A DNA stretch of 64,000 nt from Tethya wilhelma (lineage: Eukaryota; Porifera; Demospongiae; Tethyida; Tethyidae): positions 5,978,503 through 6,042,502 of the forward strand of contig CAXIPT010000004.1 in NCBI GenBank assembly GCA_964030475.1, given 5' to 3'. Position numbers and translations under genes: made by a program. The notes under the pieces are model-generated. The model was not told the DNA's origin. It saw only the letters and a list, made by a program, of their open reading frames with translations, and did no database searches. Positions 17,322 through 29,618 of this stretch are shown here, one piece after another (within the stretch, counting starts at the first letter, position 1; each line of letters starts with the position of its first letter).

Positions 17322-20300
17322 TCACATAAGAGTGATGTAAATGTTTTGCAAGGTTCCACTCGCATCTGGAATCTCACAGCGATAAACTCCACGTGGAGAG
17401 GTGGCAGTCTCTCTCCTATTCAGTCGTATGTGCTGCGATCCCCTGCCACGCCAGAAGCCAAGGTTAGCGGCCATGTTGGGGACCAGTACATTGTTAGGAA
17501 AGTAGAACTGACCGGCACGGAATGGAGCACCACAGCAGGTCTGATGGTCTGTGATGCAAAGTAAAGCTTGGTCGTTTCTACCGACACTTTCGAATTCGAT
17601 AACACTGTTGTTGGGAAGAATCTTGCCTTCAAGTTGAAAAAAGATTGCTGAATTATACAATCAAACAAACAAACAAACAAACAAACAAACAAACAAACAA
17701 ACGACAAGCAAATAAAATATGTGTGAGAGAGTGCTCTGAATCGAAGCTACTTCACTTTGTGTTTTAACAAACTGTGTATGTATTCATCCTAATGCATTTC
17801 TATAGGTTCCTTCCTTACAAATAAAATAGTCAATGTATAATTCGCATATACTTTTTAGCTACCACATAGCGGCTAAATTTGGCAGGCGCTTAATATTTGC
17901 TTTTTAGCATGATTGGCAATTTTAAATTTGGCGATTTAACTCTGCATGCTGCATTGTATATATACGCGTGAACTGTTTGGCAATTTTAAATTTGCCAATT
18001 TGCAAAATAATTTGCCAATTCGCCAAATTTAATTCTTGCCAAATTTACCCACTATACGGTATACCTGGTATTGTTGGTTCAGTTGCACAAATACATGGAG
18101 GACATGTTTCTGCACTNCTGCAAGTAGGACACTCTGGCTGAGTAGGACAGGTTTCACATGTAGGACAGGGTGGTTGTGCAGGACAGGTCTCGCATGTAGG
18201 ACAAGGTGGTGGTGTCTCGCATGTAGGACAAGGTGACTGTGTAGGACAAGTTGGACATGGGCTAGCAGTAGGACATGTTTCACATGTAGGACAAGGTGGT
18301 GGAGTAGGACAAGTTGGACAGGCCGGTTGTGTGGGACAATCAGAACAGGTCTCACAAGTAGGACAAGGTGGTGGCGTAAGACAGGTCGGACATGGTGGCT
18401 GTGTAGGACAGTCAGGACAAGTCTCGCAAGTAGGACAAGGTGGGGGTGTTTCACAGGTCGGACATGGTGGTGGTGTAAAACAGGTCTCACAAGTAGGACA
18501 TGTAGCACATGTAGGACAAGCTGGACAGGTCGGAGGCTCAGGACAAGCTAAATAGAAGATCAAACATGTATTTTATAATTTTATTACAATAATATACATT
18601 AATACTTTCATGGCCATTTAATCAGCTTACTTATCGGTGGCTGAGTTGGTGGATCCACACATCCTGTTGAGAGAAAAAAATAAATACTTTCATGAGATTC
18701 ATGCATTTTCTTAGCTGCTCATTGCTAAACACCAGTAAAGAGATTGCTGCTAACTATGATCTATATACATGGATCATATTATACCTAGTGTGGTTGCTGA
18801 ACTCCATTCACCGATTCCAATTGCATTGATTCCACGTACCTATGAATGCAGAGACAATCAACAAGCTACTTTACCAGTTTCCCATGTTGTACAAAGTCAG
18901 GTGTAAACTAAAAAGTATACCTGAACGAGCACACTTGTTTCAGGGATCAGCTTTTCTTCGAGAATATAAAACTCAGTCTTGCCCAAGTTGATGATCATAT
19001 CTTGCTCTGTGCCAGGAACATAGAGACGAATATCATATGCAAATATTTCTCCACCAGGCTGGATCAGGAGACTCCATACAACCACATTGCAAAATCCTCG
19101 GACATCAGTGGGAGCAAATGGTGCTGTATACATAAGTTATATTTAAATAATGATCTTCAAAACTCAGCACACATAGAATTTTCCCCCCCATATTATGGTG
19201 TACAGTATATATAGGGGTGCAAACCTTGTTGAGGAAATCCACCATTCCTAAAGTTTTCTTCACTCTCCTAATAGAAAAAAGCATTAACTTTTATTTTTTT
19301 TACTTTATAATTACACCAGTAATACCATGCAGTATGCCAAAAATATGATCACTTTTATTAGTTCAACCATTGATCTTAAAAATTGAGTTAGATGGTGTTT
19401 CTAGAATACCTGGACAGCAGCTGTCAGATCCTCTGTAGCTAAGAAACCATCGCTGAACTGAATGTAGAAGGTGATGTTGAGCTGCCCACTTTCGTCTTCA
19501 CTCACAAGACCAGAAGGAATTGCAACACTCTGAGGCTGGCCTTGTACACTACCTTTAGGTCTCCTGTACACAAAACAGCATAGAAGCTGCCAAGTAATTC
19601 TTAATCCCAGCATTTCTAATTATTACTATAGAAAAAGGGACATACTCTTCTGTTTTCTCCTCTTCTTCCAACAAGACGATAGTACATGGGTTCTCTGAGC
19701 AGTAGCTAGTAATCGCTGACGCTGTGATTCTCCTAAACAGTTGTTGTCTTTCGGGTGTGAACTATTGAAAGAGTATAGGGGAAAAAATTTCAGTGCATAA
19801 TAAGAGCTAGTCTCAAGTGGCATGGAGATGCTTGATGGATGGATGGTCAACATACGTCATTGAGGGTCAGTGTTGGTGAGATGAAGCTCACGCTACTCTC
19901 TATTCCCTTTGGTGGGAGAATAGGGATTGGATGTGGAGGAGGTACCTCAACAATGCCTGCATATAATAATTATGTCAAAGTGGATTAATAACGTAATTTA
20001 TGTCAACATGTGTGACCTTAGAATTTTATGTTACAATTGAGCTTCAAAATTGCTGATCAAATTAAAATAACTTACGTTGACAAATTCCATTCATCCTATC
20101 GTAGCCAGGTACGCAGACACATTCAAATGATCCTTCTGTGTTTGAGCATTCAGTGTTCAGCTCATCTTCACACAAGTCAATAGCATCAAGAGCAGCATCA
20201 GTACACTCATCAATATCTAAAGAAGACAAAATATTTAATAATATAAACTTGTTAGTAGTGCATTGTTGGATAAAGTGCTTTGCCACAGTTTTGACTATAA

Positions 20301-20878
20301 CTGTTGCCGTATATTAATTGCTGAAGACTTGTTCATCATCTGTATACTGACCTTCACAAGATCTTCCATCAGCCAAGAGTGAGAAACCTGCCCGACAGAT
20401 GCACTCAAATGATCCCTCAGTGTTAGAGCATTCTTGCCCACATGGTGAATCAGTACACTCATTAACGTCTGCATGTAATATTAACAGGTTAAAGTAAATG
20501 TGTTTAAACTTTGGAAAACTTATGATAATAGTAGACTATTATTATTATGTGACTTGCGTACCAATACAATCTTTCCCTCCTGGCATTAGCTCATATCCAA
20601 GAGGACAAAAGCACTGTGCTACTCCATCAATGACAGCACAAATATCAGAACATCCACCATTACCATCACAAGGCTGATTGGCTAGGGTGATGAAGTATAT
20701 TTAGATGCATTTTAACTCGATCTTTTGTAAAATTTTATAGCAACTATAAAAAAAGGCTGTTTTACCATGCCCATGTTAATTATTGTAGTGCATATATAAT
20801 TTACTCACCAGTACATGTTCGGCCATTGGCATCCAATGTGAATCCCAATCCACAAGAGCAAGTGTACGATCCAATTGA
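17322..20878 (-). CDS. Gene 2, 3' part: EGF-FN3-Cys repeat-Ig mucin-like paralogue (truncated by gap)
   Basis: Exon-for-exon paralogue of the last 13 exons of gene 1: 20809-20878 (cut EGF, runs into N at 20879), 20562-20681, 20352-20468, 20076-20216, 19856-19956, 19646-19761, 19410-19563, 19225-19267, 18921-19123, 18785-18839, 18631-18663, 18065-18547 (CPTC repeat) and 17322-17647 (terminal Ig-like, TGA at 17322). Splice sites and domain order are unchanged. The N at 18117 falls in the CPTC exon and looks like an uncollapsed join, because ct is repeated on both sides. Together with 33595-38502 this should be one gene. The piece corresponding to gene 1 positions about 9139-11260 (end of VWD to first cbEGFs) is absent from the window. 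Confidence 0.88.
17664..17702. repeat. (CAAA)n microsatellite, gene 2 last intron
   Basis: About ten CAAA units at the same place as the gene 1 array, next to the 3' splice site of the last exon (minus strand). Confidence 0.9.
18117..18117. other. Single-N join inside CPTC exon
   Basis: Sequence reads gcactnctgcaag where gene 1 reads gcactgcaag. The repeated ct either side suggests two overlapping reads or contigs joined without trimming. Confidence 0.8.
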
Positions 20879-20879
20879 N
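20879..20879. other. Single-N contig join between gene 2 EGF exon and kelch exon
   Basis: On the left is gene 2's EGF exon, broken mid-codon. On the right is a kelch exon of an unrelated gene. Neither exon ends naturally here. Confidence 0.9.
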
Positions 20880-23800
20880 GACCTTTCCATCTAGCTCAAC
20901 TACTTGAGGGTGTTTGCGCTCTTGTGGTAGATCAGGTAGTTTCTCCCAGTGGAGCTCTGTCAAAGGGGTAACCTGAAATCAAATGAATGGCATGAAGCAT
21001 AAAAGATTAATTTTATGCATACAAAGTATGAGATTGATTGTTATTTATCACACAGTCAAGCAATTAAAAATTTTATTATTATAGCCCATTTTTCGGCAAT
21101 AAAGAATGCTGATTATGTTAAAAATCATACATGCTAGGCACAATATTTTGGGGTTGGAAATTGAACCTTGAGCCACCAGTAGGAAAACATCAATGTAGAG
21201 AGACAAATATTATATTATATCCATGCAACAATAATATTATAATATACCTTTTTTGATTTGCTTTGTTCTTGTCTTTCAATCTCAAGTGTAAGTGCAGCTT
21301 GTATTCGTTGGTCATTGGCTGAGTGCATTTTTCTTTTGGCATGTTTCATATCAGTGTCTGAATCAACATTCTGAATCATCATTCGCTGAAAATGGCCATC
21401 CTCAATGATCTCTTGATGTTTTGACAAGCTAACTCCCAGTCTCTCTTGGCCATAAAGAATATTTGTGTAAAATGCTGACTGAGTTTCGAATAATTGTAGA
21501 TCTGAAGACAGTTTGCGATACATACGAACTTTTTTTGGGTCAAAATTTTGGTAAAGAAATGATGTGTCTTCATTCAATCGTTGCATCTCATCTTTATCCA
21601 AGACTTCCTCAACACAAACTAAAATGTTTAGATCAACAGCAATATCCAGAAGCTGTGCAGTTTTAACTTTAACACCTTTGTGTGAACTAGTAACAATGAT
21701 CGAAGTCTCAATGTTGCTGTGTAGCATGGTCACAATGGGTCTAGAATCAGATCTGCTTGGCAGTCTACTGCCACTCATTATGGTGCTTGAATCATCCATG
21801 AGGTTGTTAAAAAGAACAGCTTTACAGGGGAAAACGTCGGGCATATTTTTGATGATCTCAGGCAAGTAGAGACGCACTTTGTGTGGCTTTGTTGAAAATC
21901 GACCATAGCAGTTTGCACCAAGTGTCTTCTCTTTGTTCTGAGTCAGGCTGTACACCTTGAGCTGTGGTTTCTGCCTGTACGTTAGTATTGAGTGAACTTT
22001 TCTCACCAACAGTACCTCATCCATTACAATGGACGATTCAGTGCTAGATCCTTGATAGGCTTTACGAACGAAGAGCAAAACTGGTAGAGTTGGCATTTGA
22101 AGCAAATCAGAAACTTTGTCAAACTTGTACCCCTTCATGGCTTCGTTTAAATTATTATAGGGGTTATAGAGGAGACCGAAAGAGACAGCCGAATTAATGG
22201 GAACGCTGAAATGAGTTCCATTGTCGTACTCAATTGTGACCACCATGGTGTACTTGACAAAGTGTACATTGAAACAATCACCTTCGGATATGGAAACATC
22301 TTCATTCGGTCCACAATAGCCTCTGCACACTTTGATGGGAATGGGAAGATATTCGTCATACTTTGCAAGAAAATTGGACAAGGAGAGTTTATCGGAGCAG
22401 AGAGAAAGAGAACCAGAGTGTGTAGTACTAACAGCAGCAGCAGATTGTGAGAAAAGAGGATGTTGATTCTCTAAAGACAGTGGTTTATCAGCTCCAATTG
22501 GGGTGGTTACGGATGTGGTACATTGCTCTTGAGTTGTTGATGATAATGACTGTTGATCTGCATCAGTATCAGTATCAGTCATTAGTGTGGGATTGTACAA
22601 ATCTGACGCTGGACCTTTCACGAAGGAGCACGGCTCATTGATTGGTAGTTGTGGGTTCGGTTGGTGTAAGACAATGATACCATTGTGTATCAACTTGCTC
22701 AGTTGAGAAGTAGTGAGGGGAAAAGTAAGACATTCTAGAGATTGTAAAATTGAAAACGATAGTTGTATACAACCAGTACTAACATCCACTAGATCAATAT
22801 AGTCTTGTCCAAGTTCAATGACTTCTGCAATTTTATTCTTGACAGCATCTATGTCCCTCAAAGAATAGGGACAGTTGGGCGTGTCACCCTGAGTGCCACC
22901 AAACCACAGTTCATCAATTACTTTAACCACAAGAATGTGGTCTGAAGAGGGAGGTGACTTGATGGCATCGTTAACTGATGGAATTTCAAAAATACTTCTT
23001 TCGGAAAATTTTTTGAGTTTCTGAACAGAAATATCCAGATTTGTCTGACATTCTTTGCAGTGCTTAGTGATGATTTTTTCCAAGATTCGGTAGTTGATAA
23101 AAGAGATGTACTTATGACGAACCAAAAAGGTTTCAACTCTAGTTATTGTTGTGATTCTATCCAACTCATCACTATCTTTGTCCTGGATCGGCTTAGGCAG
23201 ACGTTGACCTGAACTAAATGCAGTATTTATGATGTCATGTACATGTGTACCATTTCTTTTCAGAGCCTCGAAAACACTGCTTGCGAAATCTTCAAAATCT
23301 GCTATAATGGCATTTGCATCACGCATGATTTGACTTGTCAATGTCTTTTTTTCTCTTTCATTTAAGTGTTTTACATTGAGGTGTGGGAATGTTTCTGCTT
23401 CTTTACGTCCTGGACATTTTGACCTATCTTCAAAGTATGATTTAAAGCTGCAATTTCCACAGGGACACCGAAAACCACTATCACAAACTTCTTTAACGCT
23501 TCCAGAATCAGAGTCTCCGCTAGTAGAACTAGTAGAAGTACGAGTAGTTCTACTCTCAGTAGGATTAATCGCCTTCTTAAGCTCACAAGCTAGCTTTGTA
23601 AAGTTCAATTCTTGAAGAATATCAACAAAATCATCAAAGTGAGCATCACTGTCCTTGATCTTTGGTAGGATCTGACTCATGAGGATACTAGCCCTGTCAT
23701 AGTCATGAATGTTAGGCATTTCTGCCTGAGTTTTATTATAGTCCGAGATGAGGGATTTCGAAAGAGCATTGACAGCAAATTTCACAACAACTGGTCGCAC

Positions 23801-23944
23801 AGCTTCCACTAGACGAGAAAAATTTTGAACAAACACTTTGTATCGAACAGATTCAGATACTTCCTCCACAGTGGAAGCCACGTGTACTGTAGCAGACGTT
23901 TTCGCTGTTTTCTTTGCTTCCACCGGTGAGGAATATGTGGCCAT
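20880..23944 (-). CDS. CARD-like / CABIT / kelch protein, 3' truncated by gap
   Basis: A 2.7-kb first exon (21248-23944, ATG at 23944) encodes about 899 aa, followed by an exon 20880-20972 that runs into the N. Domains by eye: residues about 30-130, an all-helical death-fold segment most like a CARD; about 155-185, a short Cys cluster (CPCGNC); about 330-430, a ubiquitin-like or ZU5-like stretch around VVKVIDELWFG and FPLTTSQLSKLI; about 545-760, a CABIT domain of the THEMIS/GAREM type (ISEGDCFNVHFVKYTMVVTI, LPEIIKNMP.VFPCKAV). The last residues of exon 1 (DQRIQAALTLEIERQEQ) and the second exon (LTELHWEKLPDLP.ERKHPQVVEL) are nearly the same as the linker and first kelch strand of the neighbouring kinase gene. 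Probably a cytoplasmic signalling protein. The missing kelch tail probably lies at 30099-30721. Confidence 0.82.
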
Positions 23945-24105
23945 ATTTCAATGACTACTATAGTGTGTGATCGTGAATCAGCCCCACCCAAAAAAAGGTC
24001 GATCTCGAACACGTGACTCACGATCGCCCCGGCCGGCCGGCCACATCCGTCAGGCCGCTGGCCCGCTCTGCCCCGCATCCGATCAAAGTGCGAGACTCAT
24101 TACTG

Positions 24106-24137
<32 letters not shown>

Positions 24138-24186
24138 AATATATATGTTGGTCACAGACACAGGTGATAATTACAAAATACGATAG
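23945..24186. promoter_or_regulatory. Short intergenic spacer with GC-rich block, E-box and poly(A) tract
   Basis: Only 242 bp separate the stop of the kinase/kelch gene from the start of the CARD/CABIT gene on the same strand. It holds a CACGTG E-box at about 24010, a GC block with ggccggccggcc near 24031, and an uninterrupted run of 29 A at 24106-24134. It may be the CARD/CABIT promoter. The GC block plus A-run could also be the tail of a retroposed sequence. Confidence 0.55.
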
Positions 24187-27100
24187 CTAAATTACTGTAG
24201 TTTTACTTTGTCTAAGCGTACACTTGTAAACTTGTGACGACATGTCACTTCCTTTCATTCTTCCTCCCACTATCATCATCTCACCACTCTTGAGAGCCAC
24301 CACACCAGCTCTGCACACGGGGATTGGCAGGTTGGCAAAATGGACCCATGAATTTGACGTCATATGAGGCATATACATGTAAATGGCATCTGAGTATCCA
24401 GTTAATATTCTTCCCGTTTCACCTCCAAGTGACAAGAGAGCATTTCCAAAGATTGTCACGCTGCTGAATTCGTTTGGGATATTTGGTAGTTTACTCCATA
24501 GACAAGATGACTTCAGGCTGTCCATTTCACCATCAGATTCTTCTTCATCTGATGAAGATGCTTGTGAATTAGAATCATTGATCGGACGAGCTTTACTGTT
24601 TATGGCTGATTCCATTGAAATCATGACAGAGTTTGTCGTCTGAAAGATGGTCGATTGAAGTGAGGTACAATACACCTCCTTGAGCTGGTTGGCCCCACCA
24701 AGAAGGTACCATGTGTCACCTTTGAGAAGTGCGGTCTTCATTTCGGCAGCTTTCCTTGGGAGTGAATGCTTCGAACGAAACCACATTTGGTTGAAGCTCT
24801 CATAAACGTCGACAAGATCAACACGATTTCTTGTAGAATCATAACCCCCGGCTAAAACAATGTGTGACATCGCTGATGTGGCACTCGAACCACATCGAGG
24901 AGGGTCAAGTGTTTGTGGTATGCTGCGATCAACAATCCATTTTTTACCATCCTTGAAGGTGTAAACCTTAGAAGTAAATTCACCATCTTGTGTCTTTCCG
25001 CCAATGAGGAGAATTCTCCCTTCGAAAACTGTCATGGCGTAAAATCGAGTCTCACACTTTGGAAGGGTTTTCCATTCCTGATCATTTGTTTCGAGATCGA
25101 AGGCATAGATAAGATGAGATGAATCTACCTGAGCAGCATAGCCTGATCCGACGTAGACATTTCCATTTAGCTCAACTACTTGAGGGTGTTTGCGCCCTTC
25201 TGGTAGATCGGGTAGTTTCTCCCAATGGAGTTCTGTGAGAGGGTCTAGCAGGCTAAACTGAGTGCAAAATGCAAGAAGGATTACTATCAGTCAAGCCGCA
25301 ATAAAGATAGCAAATATATAGTACATGCATGCTGGGCACTATTTAGAGATTGGAAATTGGACTTGAACATTAACCAAAACTTTGTAAGTGTATAATACAG
25401 CACACTAGAGTATTGGGAAGCTGTAAATAGCTAGTGTACAATAATTTTACATACCTTCTTTGATCTGCTTTGCTCTTGTCTTTCGATCTCGAGAGTAAGC
25501 GCTCGTATTCTTTGGTCTTTTGCCGAGCGTATTTTCTTCTTGACTTCTTCAACGTCAGTTTCTGAATCAACATTTGTTGCTTGTGGTACTAGACTACTGT
25601 CTGCAAGTTGTTTAGTTGCTTCCAACTCCTGCATAAGGGCAGCAATCTGATCATCCTTTGATCGTATACACTCGGACATCTCCGTACGAGATTGCCGAAG
25701 TTCTTCCCCATCTCTTTCAATGTTTGCGATCTTTTCTTGAAGCTTGATAACAGACTTTGAGGTGGAGACAACTTCTTGCATCATTTCGAAAAGGTTTCTA
25801 AGTGGCGGTGGGTTGGTGTTGATGAGCATTTCAATTTCATTTGCAGCATCCAGTGCTGTTGGTCTCCTTTCGGCTTTATTTTCTAAGCAGGCAATTGTCA
25901 ATTTTCTCAGTGGATGATTTTCTCCCATTTTGAGAAGATGCTCTTTTCGACGCTCTATCTCAGAGAGTCTCTCACTACCTGATTCAGTGAATGTTGCTTC
26001 ACAAGCTATTGGCCACTTTTCATTAACTGTGGTCAGAATAAGAATTCCAAAGGAAAACATGTCGAGCTTCTCAGTGTATTTAGGATTCGCCATAAATGCT
26101 TCAGGTGGCATGTAGTGAGCATTTCCAGGAACACTCGTCATTTTAAAATCGCTAAGTTTAGTGATGTCAAAATTTATGATTTTTGCAAGACCCAAATCAG
26201 CAATCTTTCCTCGAAAATTCTCTGAAACAAGCACGTTCTTGGCTGTAAGGTCACGGTGAATGACCTGAGGGTCAAGACCGTGGAGATACGCAAGACCCGT
26301 TGCTACGTCAAAGAGGATTTTATTCTTTATGTAGTCGGGAAGGTCGGGATATTGCTTGAGGCATTCGTCTAGTGATATTTCAACAAATTCCATAATGAGA
26401 AGAGGGATGGTTGAATTCGGTCGTTGGAAATAGACTCCCAAGAAAGCAGTGATGTTAGGATGACGCAACTTGCTGAGTTGTAGGCATTCTTGTTCAAAAC
26501 GTTCACAAACTGCTACACTTTGTTCTGATTCAGCCTCAGCTAGAAGATGATGAAGCTGTTTAGCAGCACAACTGTGTGTACATGAAAAATATTTTTGTCA
26601 TAATAACATCAATAATCATTACTCATTAGGTATACTGAATGTGAGTAAAGTTTCTATGAATATAGTTTAGTAGGTAGGATCAAAGTAGTCACTAAAAAAG
26701 AATTATTTTAATCCTGGCATCTGGCATGGGGTTTCCCCAGGGAACTTCTCAGTACTATCATGACAATCTGACAATGTTAATCAAATCATTAACTGAGGTT
26801 GTACAAAACACATTGTTATGTGAGTTATTACATGAGTTAGTAGAGAGTTTATCACAAGTCAACAAGAATTGAAATTAAAAAGGATGCTTTAGCTTGAGAG
26901 CCTTCATCAGCAGTCTTGACTAGTACCCGTATATATACCTGATTTTATAGTGAACTTACCATGGTTATTTCACACACTCCATAATATTATAGTCTAAGGG
27001 TATATTGACATAAAAGTTTAATATTCTACTTCAAACTAAAGAAAAGAATAAAATGACAGTGCTGGCTGAATGTCGCATCTTATTTGGCTAATGCTGACCA

Positions 27101-27362
27101 ACTTTACAAGCACAGTCATTCCAGCAACAATATTGTTTGACATGCATGGAGCCTGAGCGTTGTTCATTCAAGTAGACCTATATACAACCCCAAAATCGAA
27201 TTGAAACACTAACAAAATTAAATTTTACTGTTGAGCTTACATCATCCCCTTGTACTTCACTTTGCGGACTTCCCCATAAGCACCCGTTCCTACTAGCGAG
27301 TTTTCCAGCTCTTCAACCCCTTTCAGTTCAAGCTGGTGTAAACTCATTCGAAGATCAGCCAT
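24187..27362 (-). CDS. Protein kinase (TKL/tyrosine-kinase-like) fused to coiled coil and kelch repeats
   Basis: Complete three-exon gene, 769 codons: 27241-27362 (ATG at 27362), 25455-26571 and 24187-25257 (TAG). The kinase occupies about residues 20-285: glycine loop GTGAYGEV, VAIK-type Lys in CAAKQLH, catalytic loop HRDLTAKN, Mg-binding DLG in place of DFG, and MPPEA in place of APE. HRDLxAxN is usual in tyrosine kinases while DLG is common in TKL kinases, so substrate preference is uncertain. A charged coiled coil (about 310-390) follows, then the linker SAKDQRIRALTLEIERQ shared with the adjacent CARD/CABIT gene, then kelch repeats (RILLIGG, HIVLAGG, WYLLGG, LLSLGG, MMIVGG), likely a beta-propeller. 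There is no signal peptide or membrane helix, so cytosolic. Kinase-kelch fusions of this layout are not known to me outside sponges. Confidence 0.9.
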
Positions 27363-27944
27363 CTTGCAAAAAAGTCTCGTGGTGAGGGTGTTGCTTTACC
27401 TTACCTTTCTCCTTTCTAGCTCAACCGCAAAAAATGCGGGCTCCTGTAGGAACGTAAACGGAAAAAGGAAAACCATGAACGCAATCGGAAAAAGGAAAAA
27501 TCAGGCCGCATGGGCCGCATAGCAAGGGGGCAGGGCGCAGGGCAGGGCAGGGACACTGAAATGAACAGAGAACTCTGGCGTCTCCTGGTGCCGGATCAGT
27601 AGCTTCGTATAGCTCTATCTCTCTTGGCCTTAACTTACCATGGTGAGTCTGACTTTGGCCTTTGTAGCACTGTAACCACGATGCATTGAGGCTGAATATA
27701 GTGCAGTCATCCCTCAAGTTTGTAATAGCAACTCAGCCAACTTCCAGCATTGCCTAGGTTCAACCAAGGTTTGACCATTCATAGCCTGACAAGTTTCCTT
27801 TCAAGCATTAAATGAAAATGGGCTACTGGAAAGCCACTGAGCTATCATTGTAGCTACATGTAACAATAATTTCAGTGCATGCAGTTTCCAAAAAAGGACC
27901 GAATCAGTGTACCCTATTTTTGCTCTAACTAGCTATGACCAGAC
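27363..27944. promoter_or_regulatory. Upstream region of kinase/kelch gene with shared 29-bp motif
   Basis: Contains a 29-bp stretch at 27444-27472 (core gtaggaacgtaaacggaaaa) identical to 31248-31276 in front of the small CDS at 31364. A second ggaaaaaggaaaa follows at about 27491. The region is richer in G+C than its surroundings. No coding exon is supported. Confidence 0.5.
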
Positions 27945-29060
27945 GTAGTGACCAGCCTCTGTCTCTGAGCTATAGGAAGCATTATGATCACCCTGTGAGT
28001 GGGTTAGATAATATTTTTCCATAAAATGTATAAAATTGTACCCTATATTCAACCAATTCTTACTCTAGCTAGGACTAGACTCTGTCACAGTGACCAGCTC
28101 CTGTCTCTAAGCTATAAAAAGCATTCTGATCACCCTGTAAGTGTGTTTGGTTAGTTTAGATAATATTTTTCCGTTTACGTTAGCTAACAAATTTGGAAAA
28201 AAGTTTATAAAATTGTACCCTATTCAACCAATTCTTGCTCTAGGTAGGACTAGACTCTGTCACAGTGACCAGCTCCTGTCTCTAAGCTATAAAAAGCATT
28301 CTGATCACCCTGTAAGTGTGTTTGGTTAGTTTAGATAATATTTTTCCGTTTACGTTAGCTAACAAATTTGGAAAAAAGTGTATAAAATTGTACCCTATTC
28401 AACCAATTCTTGCTCTAGCTAGGACTAGACTCTGTCACAGTGACCAGCTCTTGTCTCTAAGCTATAAAAAGCATTCTGATCACCCTGTGGGTGTGTTTGG
28501 TTAGTTTAGATGATATTTTTCCATTTACGTTAGCTAACGAATTTAGAAAAAATGTATAAAATTGTACCCTATTCAACCAGTTCTTGCTCTAGGTAGGACT
28601 AGGCTCTGTCACAGTGACCAGCTCTTGTCTCTAAGCTATAAAAAGCATTCTGATCACACTGTGAGTGGGTTTGGTTAGTTTAGATAATATTTTTCCGTTT
28701 ACGTTAGCTAACGAATTTGGAAAAAATGCATAAAATTGTACCCTATTCAACCAATTCTTGCTCTAGGTAGGACTAGACTCTGTCACAGTGACCAGCTCCT
28801 GTCTCTAAGCTATCAAAAGCATTCTGATCACCCTGTGAGTGGGTTTGGTTAGTTTAGATGTTATTTTTCCGTTTACGTTAGCTAACGAATTTGGAAAAAA
28901 ATGTATAAAATTGTACACTATTCAACCAATTCTTGCTCTAGGTAGGACTAGACTCTGTCACATGTAGTGACCAGCTCCTGTTTGTAAGCTATCAAAAGCA
29001 TTCTGCATGATCACCCTGTGAGTGGGTTTGGTTATTTTAGACAATTTTTTTTGTTTACCT
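27945..29060. repeat. Tandem satellite, 174-175-bp monomer, about 6 copies
   Basis: The landmark cagtgaccagctc recurs at 28088, 28263, 28438, 28612 and 28786, with degenerate copies near 27947 and 28966, giving spacings of 175, 175, 174, 174 and about 175 bp. Each unit also has ataaaaagcattctgatcac, ttccgtttacgttagctaac and attgtaccctattcaacca. The edges are the most divergent, as usual for arrays kept uniform by unequal exchange. Short open frames repeating in the units are by-products. Confidence 0.93.
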
Positions 29061-29156
29061 TAGGTAATTTTTTCCTTTAATACTAGCTAGTCCGTAATAA
29101 TTTTATCAAAAACCATCCTATACTGGAGTATGTGATTCAGACTCTTAAATGAATTA

Positions 29157-29522
29157 GTAGTGTAGGAATGGGCAGTGCGGTAAAAAGTACTGGAACAAGG
29201 CATGTCTCAATTTCGGCACATATGACTACTCAGTTTTTATACCCAACTTTTGCCCAGCAGTCCAGTTTAAGTTACCTATCTGTTATAGTTTACTCCACTG
29301 CTTAGCCAACTGATTAGTAGGAATTTGAACCAATGAAATAAAGCTATAGTATACTATTATACAGATAATTGCATTTACAACACTCACTGAGGATCCATAT
29401 GAAGGATCAAGAAAAAAAATGAAGTAGTCATGTGCCGAAATTGAGACATGCCTTGTTCCAATACTTTTTACCGCACTGCCCATTCCTACACTACTTATTT
29501 TTTTGAAATTTTTAATACTTGT
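29157..29522. mobile_element. Foldback MITE copy A (long terminal inverted repeats)
   Basis: Left arm agtgtaggaatgggcagtgc at 29159 and its reverse complement at the right (gcactgcccattcctacact, ending 29492) define arms of roughly 80 bp around a core of about 180 bp. The core is the reverse complement of that in copy C (50354-50762). Copy B is at 34853-35252. No transposase is present. Confidence 0.85.
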
Positions 29523-29618
29523 TGCCGAGCGCCTTAGCGCGAGGCATCTAATCGCGACGTATGGCTCAGTTTGCCAGCAAGCGTTTTATATATATATAAT
29601 TATATATAATATATACTT

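Noticed and set aside
27421..27717. Minus-strand 98-codon Pro/Cys-rich open frame upstream of the kinase gene
   Set aside because: Arises from a locally GC-rich upstream stretch; no conserved motif and no splice link to the kinase start.
28141..28504. Two near-identical 62-codon open frames
   Set aside because: They fall in successive monomers of the 174-bp satellite and simply repeat with it.
27945..29060. CRISPR-like array
   Set aside because: Direct repeats are long and contiguous without unique spacers, in a eukaryotic genome; it is a satellite.
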